From: a bacterium
GTDB taxonomy: Bacteria > Patescibacteriota > Patescibacteriia > Patescibacteriales > UBA12465
Direction: 5' to 3'
Assembly (NCBI GenBank): GCA_021806615.1
Contig: JAJZRB010000008.1
Span: 1-34,629 of the forward strand
Length of the DNA: 34,629 bases
The notes beneath the pieces are model-generated. The model was not told the DNA's origin and did not search any database. It saw nothing but the letters and a program-made list of their open reading frames with translations. The translations under genes were made by a program, and so were the position numbers. Every line of letters starts with the position of its first letter. The stretch's first letter is position 1. Of this stretch, positions 10,155-17,872 are shown one piece after another.

Positions 10155-11258
10155 ATGTATAAAGTTGCTGATTTTGATTATCATTTACCCGATGGACTCA
10201 TCGCTCAAAAGCCGCTACGGCCGCGGGACAGATCGCGTCTGTTAGTGCTATCACGCCGCGATGGAGAGATCGAACACCGCCGCTTCCGGGACATTATTGA
10301 TTATCTGCAACCCGGAGATCTTTTGGTTTTGAATAATTCCAAGGTTTTTCCGGCGCGATTAATCGGTAAAAAAGCGGAGAGCGGCGGGAAAATAGAAATA
10401 TTCTTGCATCGGAATGATGATCTATTTAAAGTCCCAGCCGCTGACGATCGACCGGACAATGTTTGGGAGTGTTTGATCGGCGGCCGGATTAGATCCGGCC
10501 AGGAGGTTGATTTTCCAAAAGGCCTGAGCGCGAAAGTGTTGAGAGATAATGCCGATGGTACCTGGCAAGTCAGATTTAATCTCAAGGGTCAAAAATTTTG
10601 GCGCGTTATTAACGCTATCGGGTTAGTGCCCTTGCCGCCCTATATCAAACGGAGCAGAAGGAGGGCTAGCGATGAGAGCAATTACCAGACAGTGTTCGCT
10701 GATGATACAAAAATCGGTTCCGTCGCCGCTCCGACTGCCGGCCTGCATTTTACCGAAGATTTATTGAAGAAATTAAAGATGAAAGGCGTAAAGATAGAGT
10801 ATGTGACTCTTCATGTCGGACTCGGCACTTTTGCTCCGGTGAAGACCGAACAGATTTCAGACCATAAGATGCATAGTGAGTTTGTCATTATTGGAAAACG
10901 TACGGTTCAAGCTATCCTGGAAGCTAAGCGCGAGCATAAGCGAGTGATCGCTGTCGGGACGACCAGCGCCAGAGCCCTGGAATCGTCGGCTGGGAGCATG
11001 ATGATAGGGTGGGCCGATCGCCAAGAACGAGGCGCCATTGATCAGAACCAAGCTTTCTGGACTAATATTTTCATTTATCCCGGCTATCGTTTTAAAGTCG
11101 TTGACGGACTTATCACTAATTTCCATTTGCCAAAATCCACCCTTTTGATGCTAGTGAGCGCCCTCGCCGGAAAAAAAGCGATAGATAACGCCTATAGAGA
11201 GGCTTTAGGCCTGAAATACCGTTTCTTCAGCTATGGCGATGCGATGTTTATTTATTGA
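10155..11258 (+). CDS. queA: S-adenosylmethionine:tRNA ribosyltransferase-isomerase QueA
   Basis: FDYHLPDGLIAQKPLRPRDRSRLLVL, LLVLNNSKVFPARLIG, VAAPTAGLHFTEDLL, VTLHVGLGTFAPV, TNFHLPKSTLLMLVSALAG. Confidence 0.97.
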   Translation: MYKVADFDYHLPDGLIAQKPLRPRDRSRLLVLSRRDGEIEHRRFRDIIDYLQPGDLLVLNNSKVFPARLIGKKAESGGKIEIFLHRNDDLFKVPAADDRPDNVWECLIGGRIRSGQEVDFPKGLSAKVLRDNADGTWQVRFNLKGQKFWRVINAIGLVPLPPYIKRSRRRASDESNYQTVFADDTKIGSVAAPTAGLHFTEDLLKKLKMKGVKIEYVTLHVGLGTFAPVKTEQISDHKMHSEFVIIGKRTVQAILEAKREHKRVIAVGTTSARALESSAGSMMIGWADRQERGAIDQNQAFWTNIFIYPGYRFKVVDGLITNFHLPKSTLLMLVSALAGKKAIDNAYREALGLKYRFFSYGDAMFIY

Positions 11259-11318
11259 ATATCAGCTTAATTATGCCATTTGATTTTTTTAACATTTTTT
11301 GATATAGTAAATAGCAAT

Positions 11319-11888
11319 ATGAAGAAATTTTTTTTGTTTGTTTGGGAGATTACGAAAGTAGTAGCGATTTCCTTAGCGATTATCTTGCCGGTTCGCTATT
11401 TTTTGATTCAGCCATTTTACGTCAAAGGAGCTTCCATGGAACCGAATTTCCACGATCATGAATATTTGATCATTGATGAAGTCAGTTATCGTTTTGAAGC
11501 GCCGCAACGAGGCCAGGTCATTGTCTTCCGTTATCCGCGCGATCCGCAGGAGTACTTTATCAAGCGTATCATCGGTCTGCCTGGCGAAGAAGTGCAATTT
11601 AAAGACGGTCGCGTTATTATTTTTAACCAGGCGCACCCGGAAGGCTTTGCTTTGTCAGAGAAATATCTGCCCGCCGATTTGTCCACCTATGACCAGAGCG
11701 AAGCGAAAATGGCCGTCGGTCCGGGCGAATATTTTGTTTTGGGCGATAACCGTAATGCGTCTAAAGACTCGCGCAGTTTCGGCCCGGTTAATCAGAGCTT
11801 TATTACCGGGAAAGTCCTTTTCCGCGGTTGGCCGCTTAATGAAATAACTTTTTTTAACGGCAGCTATTGGCCGCAGTATAATAATTAA
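11319..11888 (+). CDS. lepB: Signal peptidase I
   Basis: N-terminal TM, catalytic Ser region FYVKGASMEPNFHDHEYLIID, catalytic Lys region DPQEYFIKRIIGLPGEEV, GDNRNASKDSRSFGPV. ATG 11319 is likelier than the TTG at 11280. Confidence 0.95.
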   Translation: MKKFFLFVWEITKVVAISLAIILPVRYFLIQPFYVKGASMEPNFHDHEYLIIDEVSYRFEAPQRGQVIVFRYPRDPQEYFIKRIIGLPGEEVQFKDGRVIIFNQAHPEGFALSEKYLPADLSTYDQSEAKMAVGPGEYFVLGDNRNASKDSRSFGPVNQSFITGKVLFRGWPLNEITFFNGSYWPQYNN

Positions 11889-11892
11889 AATT

Positions 11893-13275
11893 ATGCCCAG
11901 ACGGAAAAAAAATATGCCGGAAACGGCTAAGAATTTAGATAAGCGCAATGAAAAGATCTTGCCTCGTCTTTTGGGCATGAAAGATTGGGTAGGAACAGAT
12001 TGCCGCTATTTCGATGGCATCGTGGATAAAGCCAGGGAATACGCCAAGCTTTATAATTTTTTGCCGATTAAGACGCCGATCCTAGAGTCTTATGAATTAT
12101 ATAAAAAATCTACCCGCAAAAGCACGGGAAAAGAATTCTATATAGTGGAAGGAGAAAAAAACGAAAAGATTACTTTGCGGCCGGAATTGACCCAGGGAAT
12201 CGTGCGGGCTTATTTAGAAAATAATTTGGGAGAGAGCGGCCAATCTGTCCGGTTATTCTCTTTGGGGCCTATCTTCCGCCATGAAAAATTGCAGACCGGG
12301 CATTATCGCGAATCTACCCAAGCGGATTTAGAAATTATCGGCGATAACAAGCCTCTCGCCGAAGCGCTTCTTATAGCCGTTGCCCATAGTTTTTTTAATG
12401 AATTGCAAGTTAAAACCCAAGTCCAGGTCAATAGCATCGGTTCAGTCGAATGTCGACGCGAATATTGCAATAAATTGTCCGCTTTTTATAAGGAGAGAGG
12501 CAGGCGATCTAAATTATGCCATTATTGCCGGAATAATTTAGGCAAGAATTGCCTTAGCTTATTAGACTGCAAAGAAGAAGGTTGCCAGAAATTGGCCGAA
12601 GAAGCGCCGCAGATAGCGGATTATCTATCTCCGGAAAGCCGCGAGCATTTTGCCAAGACCTTGGAATTCTTAGATGAATTAAATATTGACTATAACTTTA
12701 ATCCTTATTTGGTCCGCGGATTAAATTATTATAACGATACCGTATTTGAATTTTGGCCGATGGCAGACGATGGATCATTAATCTCTAAAACAGCCTTAGC
12801 CGCTGGCGGCCGTTATGATTCTTTGGTAGAAAATTTTGGCGGTGCGCCGACGCCAGCCATCGGGTTAGCCATCGGTTTAGAGCGGACCATGGCTCGGGTT
12901 AAAGATAAGAATCTCTTGATTAATAAGCCAGAAGAGGATATAGTGTTCATTGCTCAATTGGGCGATCAGGCTAAATTGAAATCCATGCGGTTATTCGAGG
13001 AATTACGCCAGGCAGGGTTTAAAGTCCGCCAGTCTTTCGCCTCCGACAGCCTGAAAATACAATTAGAAGAAGCGATAAACATGCGAGCAAAAACATGTTT
13101 GATATTAGGTAAAAAAGAGATTATGGACGGGACTATTTTAATGCGGGATATAGACTCAGGAGCCCAAGAGACGGTAGTATTTAAAAAAATTAAGGAACGT
13201 TTAGCTAAAAAAGATAAATTAATTGAAAAAAAAGTTAATAATAGAAAGGAAGGTGGATTATATGGCGGATTTTAA
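11893..13275 (+). CDS. hisS: Histidyl-tRNA synthetase
   Basis: Class II aaRS motifs: TLRPELTQGIVRAY, GPIFRHEKLQTGHYRESTQADLEIIG, VRGLNYYNDTVFEF, AAGGRYDSLVENFGG, AIGLAIGLERTM; C-terminal anticodon-binding domain. Confidence 0.96.
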   Translation: MPRRKKNMPETAKNLDKRNEKILPRLLGMKDWVGTDCRYFDGIVDKAREYAKLYNFLPIKTPILESYELYKKSTRKSTGKEFYIVEGEKNEKITLRPELTQGIVRAYLENNLGESGQSVRLFSLGPIFRHEKLQTGHYRESTQADLEIIGDNKPLAEALLIAVAHSFFNELQVKTQVQVNSIGSVECRREYCNKLSAFYKERGRRSKLCHYCRNNLGKNCLSLLDCKEEGCQKLAEEAPQIADYLSPESREHFAKTLEFLDELNIDYNFNPYLVRGLNYYNDTVFEFWPMADDGSLISKTALAAGGRYDSLVENFGGAPTPAIGLAIGLERTMARVKDKNLLINKPEEDIVFIAQLGDQAKLKSMRLFEELRQAGFKVRQSFASDSLKIQLEEAINMRAKTCLILGKKEIMDGTILMRDIDSGAQETVVFKKIKERLAKKDKLIEKKVNNRKEGGLYGGF

Positions 13276-13495
13276 AAGAAAACCAGGAGAAAGTTTCGAA
13301 AGTTTTTTGCGCAAGTTCAAAAAAGGCTTGAAGAATAGCAAACGTTTGGAAAAGGCGCGATCAAAACAGCACCTAGAGCCGAAGATAACCAAACAATTGC
13401 AGAAAAAGCATGCCCTCATCGGTTTGAAGTTGCATCATAAGAACGAATATCTCCGCAAAATTGGGAAATTACCAGAAAGCAATATGCACCCATAA
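13262..13495 (+). CDS. rpsU: Ribosomal protein bS21-like
   Basis: Basic short ORF MADFKRKPGESFESFLRKFKKGLKNSKRLEKARSKQHLEPKITKQLQKKHA, matching the bS21 length and pattern. ATG 13262 has a purine-rich SD-like gaaaggaaggtgg upstream. Overlaps the hisS 3' end by 14 nt. Confidence 0.72.
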   Translation: MADFKRKPGESFESFLRKFKKGLKNSKRLEKARSKQHLEPKITKQLQKKHALIGLKLHHKNEYLRKIGKLPESNMHP

Positions 13496-13511
13496 TTTTT
13501 AAAAATTATGG

Positions 13512-13550
13512 ATTAAAAATCACCTCAGTAAACATGAGGTGATTTTTAAT
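13512..13550. terminator. Bidirectional intrinsic terminator between convergent rpsU-like and rel genes
   Basis: Perfect 16-bp inverted repeat attaaaaatcacctca / tgaggtgatttttaat around loop gtaaaca, with T-tract on both strands. Confidence 0.92.
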
Positions 13551-13571
13551 TCGCGGTGTCTTTAATATAAG

Positions 13572-15035
13572 TTAACGGCGGATGCCCGGAATAAGACGTT
13601 TAATAGTTTCTAACTTAGATTTTTTAGCGAATTGCTTGATGCGATCGCGCGCGCGCTTAGTCTTAACGAATTTTAGCCAATCGCGGTTCGGATAGGGGCG
13701 TTTTTTTTCCGTAATTATTTCCACGAAGTCGCCGTTCCTCAGTTCCTGGTCCAAGCGGCCTAGCTTGTCATTAATTATGACGCCGGCGGCATGATTTCCG
13801 ATATTAGTGTGGACGGCATAGGCAAAATCAACAGGAGTAGCTTGCTCGGGCAGTTCAAATACGTCTCCCTTGGGAGAGAAAACGAAGATCCGGTCGCGGA
13901 AAATATCTAATTTTATCTTTTTTACGAATTCGCTGGTATTCGTAATTTCCTTTTGGATTTCAATTATCTCTTTGAGCCATGCCGGAGACTGATAAGCGCC
14001 GCCTTGTTGCATCTTGTAATACCAATGCGCAGCTAGACCGTAGATGCTTTCTTCGTGCATTTCTTGGGTGCGGATTTGAAACTCGGTAGTTTTTCCTTCT
14101 GGCCCGAAGATAGTCGTATGCAGGGAGCGATAGCCATTAGGCTTAGGTACGGCGATATAGTCTTTAAAGCGATTCGGCTTCGGTTTCCAAAGGGTATGAA
14201 TGACACCTAAGGATTTATAGCAGTCGTCAACCGTTGGCACTATCAGGCGTAAAGCAAAGACATCATATATCTCATCGAATTTTCGTTCCTTTTTCTGCAT
14301 TTTTAAATAGATGCTGTATAGATGCTTGAAACGGACCTCGATCGCGCATTGGATTCCAGCTTCTTCCAATTTAGGAACCAGGATTTTTCTGATTTTTTGG
14401 AAGAATTGGTTGCGTTCAACTTTTTTTTCTACCTCATATTTATATTCTAAGTCATGATACTCTTCGGGGTAGAGAACTTTAAAACAGATATCTTCCATCT
14501 GCCATTTTAGGCGGGCGATGCCAAGCAGGCCGGCAATCGGGGCGTAGATTTCCAAAGTTTCTTGAGCGATCCTTTTTTGTTTTTCCGGAGGCAGGTTTTC
14601 TAGAGTGCGCAGATTATTCAAGCGATCGCAGAATTTTATGAAGATGACACGTAAATCGGTAGCCATCGCCAAAAACATTTTTTTCAGGTTTTCGCGATAA
14701 CGCTCAATGCCGCGATATTTGATTTTTCCGAGCTTGGTTACGCCCTCTACTAACATCGCGGTTTCCGGTCCGAAAATGGTTTTTATCTCTTCCAAAGTGT
14801 GGCTGGTGTCTTCCGGGACATCATGCAATAAGCCTCCGGCCACTGTTGCGGCGTCGGCTTTGATCTCGGCCAGAGTGTAGGCAGTATGGAGGGGATGCTG
14901 GATATACGGCTCTCCGCTTTTACGGAGTTGGCCGGCATGAGCGGCATCGGCGAATTCAAAGGCTAACTGCAGGATAGTAACGTCAGCCCCAGGATGATTT
15001 TCTTGGAATTTTTTGATGACCCGCTCAATAGTCAT
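13572..15035 (-). CDS. RelA/SpoT-family (p)ppGpp synthetase/hydrolase, HD-SYNTH-TGS architecture without C-terminal ACT region
   Basis: HD domain LRKSGEPYIQHPLHTAYTLAEIKAD...GGLLHDVPEDT...FIKFCDRLNNLRTL; synthetase RFKHLYSIYLKMQKKERKFDEIYDVFALRLIV...KDYIAVPKPNGYRSLHTTIFGPEG; TGS VFSPKGDVFELPEQATPVDFAYAVHTNIG. Ends shortly after the TGS at 487 aa. Confidence 0.95.
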   Translation of the reverse strand: MTIERVIKKFQENHPGADVTILQLAFEFADAAHAGQLRKSGEPYIQHPLHTAYTLAEIKADAATVAGGLLHDVPEDTSHTLEEIKTIFGPETAMLVEGVTKLGKIKYRGIERYRENLKKMFLAMATDLRVIFIKFCDRLNNLRTLENLPPEKQKRIAQETLEIYAPIAGLLGIARLKWQMEDICFKVLYPEEYHDLEYKYEVEKKVERNQFFQKIRKILVPKLEEAGIQCAIEVRFKHLYSIYLKMQKKERKFDEIYDVFALRLIVPTVDDCYKSLGVIHTLWKPKPNRFKDYIAVPKPNGYRSLHTTIFGPEGKTTEFQIRTQEMHEESIYGLAAHWYYKMQQGGAYQSPAWLKEIIEIQKEITNTSEFVKKIKLDIFRDRIFVFSPKGDVFELPEQATPVDFAYAVHTNIGNHAAGVIINDKLGRLDQELRNGDFVEIITEKKRPYPNRDWLKFVKTKRARDRIKQFAKKSKLETIKRLIPGIRR

Positions 15036-15065
15036 ATACCTTTGTTCTTTTTTTATCTTTTATGA

Positions 15066-15071
15066 TATAAT
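15066..15071 (+). promoter_or_regulatory. Possible -10 element (TATAAT) upstream of the pilin-fusion/surface gene run
   Basis: TATAAT at 15066-15071 in the AT-rich divergent intergenic region, with a weak TTGTTC at 15042-15047 (18-nt spacer). Confidence 0.35.
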
Positions 15072-15131
15072 AAAAGCATAATAATTATACCATAATAAGC
15101 CTGATTTAAAAATTTTTTCGGCTTGCTCCCC

Positions 15132-17834
15132 ATGACTAAAAAAAATAAATTAATTGTTTTAATTTTTAGTTTTTTAGGAGTGATTATAGCGGCTAATTTT
15201 GCTTTAGCGGCTGATTTCGGTTTGGGAGCGGTCAATAACGGTTTGGGCGGCTCTTTGGCCGCTACCGATCCGCGCGTGGTGGCCGGACGCGTCATTCAGA
15301 TAGCCTTGAGTTTTTTGGGAGCGATCGCGGTTTTACTCATTATGTACGCCGGGTTTCTATGGACCAGTTCTGGAGGCGACGAAGAAAAGATAACGCGCGC
15401 TAAAGCGATTTTACGGAACGCCATTATCGGGTTAGTGATTATCTTATCGGCTTGGGGTATCGCTACCTTCATTATTTCCCAGCTTATGAAAGCGACTGGT
15501 GGCGAAGGCGGCGCGGGTAATTTTAACGGCGGCGGCAGCGGATTTTCCAATCCTGGCGTCGGAGCGATCGGCGCCTGTTCAATAGAGAACACTTATCCCA
15601 GCAATGGGCAATCTGACGTACCGCGCAATACCTCTATTATGGTCAGTTTCAAAGAAGAGGTGAAAAACGATACCCTATGCCTTGATAGTGCCGGCATAAC
15701 CTGTGCCTGTAACAATACGACTTGCAATAAGATCAACCCTGTAGCTATCCGTCTTTATAAGACTGATTTAGGGGACGCTTGTTCTGGCGCTTCTTGCCCC
15801 AATCCCAATGCCAATATTACCGATGTCTCAGTGAATATAGCTAGCGGCAACAAGACTCTGGTCTTAACTCCTCTGAGCGCTTTGGGCTCGGCTAATGGTA
15901 ATACGCCTTATTCCATCAAATTGACTAATCAGGTCAAGAAGCTGGACGGCTCTTCCATGTTTAAGAATTGCGGCGCGGATTACGCCCAATGGGATTTCAC
16001 CGTTAATAGCAGTTTTGATCTGACCCCGCCGATTGTGTCTCCGGCCGGAATATTCCCCTTGCCTGATAATGAAAAAGATATTTATCAGCAGATAACTCCA
16101 GCCCAGGCGGCGAGCGGCAAGATTACAGTCAATGCCTGCCCGAATATTTATTCTGCCGCTAAGATAATTTCCATCACGCCAGTCGGATTAAGCCCCGCCG
16201 GAGCGGCTGCTGTGCTGGATTATCACGGTACTCTTAACGGTTTCAAGATAGTCGTCCCTGCTGGCTCTCCAGATAAGGCTCAGCTATTTGATGCTAATAA
16301 TAATCCGTTAGGCATTGCCGATTTTAATACTTCCGGACAAGCCGTTTTTAAGAATTACCTGACTTTTACCAGCGTTACGCATTTGGAAGGTAATGCTTGG
16401 GATATCAGTATCAGCCCAGAACAGCTGGCCGATACCCTGACTATAAATAATACAGCCTATACTTTTGCCGCGGATGGGAACAACAATAATATCAAAGTGC
16501 CGGCTACCTGCGATAAGAACATCCAGGCTTTAAATATTCAGGCTAAGCTCAGCGGCCAGCCAGATATCAATGTTGACCGGGTATCCAATATTATTACTTT
16601 AAGCGCTAAAGTAGCCGGCCAAGCCGGCAATAATATCGCCGTTACTACGACCAATAGCGGCGCCTTGGCTATTATTCCGTTCTCAGGAGGCAGCGATCAA
16701 AAAGTGACGACGACTCCTAAAGACAAGAAAGATCGCCCGATGAATTCGGCTATCCAAATCAATTTCAGCGAAGCCATCAATCCGCTTACCATATCTGGTT
16801 CGGCGGGCGAAGTAGACAAATATATCAGAGTGGTAAATGCTAACGCCTCTAGCAGCCCAGCCGGTACTGTTTGCAGCAATAATGCCGATTGCCGGTCTTA
16901 TAAATGTGAGAATAATTCCTGTGTCGGTAATTATTTGGGCGGTAATTTCATGGTCAGTAACGGTTATCGGACCGTAGAATTCTTGTCGGATAGGGAATGC
17001 GGCCTGAATGGCTGCGGCGAGAAGATCTATTGCTTGCCGGCCAATAGCCATTTATCCGTTGAACTGATGGCCGCCGATTTAAAAACCTGTAATAGCGATA
17101 TTGATTGCGCGGCGTACAGTCCATTCAAAGCTTGCTCCCCGACGCTCTTAGGCTATAAGACCTGTCAGAATCCTGACCATAAGAATTATCCGACGGCGAA
17201 CTTAGGAAATCTGGACGGAATCGTGGACGCCGCTGCCAATTCTTTCGACGGCGACCGCAGCAGCTTTGCCGACGGCCCCCTGAGCTTCTATAATGACAAC
17301 TACAGCGCGACTTCTACTGTCAATGTCGGCGGGCAAGATAAATATAAATGGTCGTTCTATATCAATGATCAGATCATGCTTAATCCGCCGCAAATCACGG
17401 CCGTCAAGCCTATCCAAGGCGAAGGAAGCGTTAATTTGGCCGATCCAGTAGAGGTTGATTTCAATGCCTTGATGTTAAATAGCACCTTACGTACCGGCAG
17501 CGCCATGGTTAAGAGCGGAACATCCACCGCCGAGCATAAATTAATAAATTTACACAGTTCTTCGTTAGTGCCGCTCGGCTACTGGGTGTTGAATGATAAT
17601 ATCGATACGCCGCCTTTAGACGGTGAACCGGACCTGACTATCGCTAAGATTTGGCACTCTCCTTTTCCTCAATCCATTACTTTCAAAGCGCAGGTCGGCT
17701 CGGGCGTTAAAGATATTTATCAGAATTGCTTCAAGCCCAGCATCGGCCCAGATTGCGCCGCGACCGCCGACCAGCCGTCTTGCTGTTTTGGCAACCCGAC
17801 GGGAGTTTTAGGAGCGGATGGCAATTGTAAATAA
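15132..17834 (+). CDS. Surface protein: signal peptide + T4SS-pilin (VirB2/TrbC-like) two-TM region fused to Ig-like (SbsA/Big_5-type) and Cys-containing ectodomain
   Basis: N-term MTKKNKLIVLIFSFLGVIIAANFALA; DPRVVAGRVIQIALSFLGAIAVLLIMYAGFLWTSSGGDEEKITRAKAILRNAIIGLVIILSAWGIATFIISQ; Big_5-like IENTYPSNGQSDVPRNTSIMVSFKEEV and TPKDKKDRPMNSAIQINFSEAINPLTI. ORF called from TTG 15123; ATG 15132 preferred. Confidence 0.85.
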   Translation: MTKKNKLIVLIFSFLGVIIAANFALAADFGLGAVNNGLGGSLAATDPRVVAGRVIQIALSFLGAIAVLLIMYAGFLWTSSGGDEEKITRAKAILRNAIIGLVIILSAWGIATFIISQLMKATGGEGGAGNFNGGGSGFSNPGVGAIGACSIENTYPSNGQSDVPRNTSIMVSFKEEVKNDTLCLDSAGITCACNNTTCNKINPVAIRLYKTDLGDACSGASCPNPNANITDVSVNIASGNKTLVLTPLSALGSANGNTPYSIKLTNQVKKLDGSSMFKNCGADYAQWDFTVNSSFDLTPPIVSPAGIFPLPDNEKDIYQQITPAQAASGKITVNACPNIYSAAKIISITPVGLSPAGAAAVLDYHGTLNGFKIVVPAGSPDKAQLFDANNNPLGIADFNTSGQAVFKNYLTFTSVTHLEGNAWDISISPEQLADTLTINNTAYTFAADGNNNNIKVPATCDKNIQALNIQAKLSGQPDINVDRVSNIITLSAKVAGQAGNNIAVTTTNSGALAIIPFSGGSDQKVTTTPKDKKDRPMNSAIQINFSEAINPLTISGSAGEVDKYIRVVNANASSSPAGTVCSNNADCRSYKCENNSCVGNYLGGNFMVSNGYRTVEFLSDRECGLNGCGEKIYCLPANSHLSVELMAADLKTCNSDIDCAAYSPFKACSPTLLGYKTCQNPDHKNYPTANLGNLDGIVDAAANSFDGDRSSFADGPLSFYNDNYSATSTVNVGGQDKYKWSFYINDQIMLNPPQITAVKPIQGEGSVNLADPVEVDFNALMLNSTLRTGSAMVKSGTSTAEHKLINLHSSSLVPLGYWVLNDNIDTPPLDGEPDLTIAKIWHSPFPQSITFKAQVGSGVKDIYQNCFKPSIGPDCAATADQPSCCFGNPTGVLGADGNCK

Positions 17835-17872
17835 TAGAAATAAATTTATATATTTTCCCAAGACTTAAAATT

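Noticed and set aside
15053-15295. 80-aa - strand ORF in the rel/surface-locus divergent region
   Set aside because: Overlaps the signal peptide and pilin-like coding sequence; the Lys/Ala-rich peptide shows no domain, and the intergenic portion is AT-rich promoter-like sequence.
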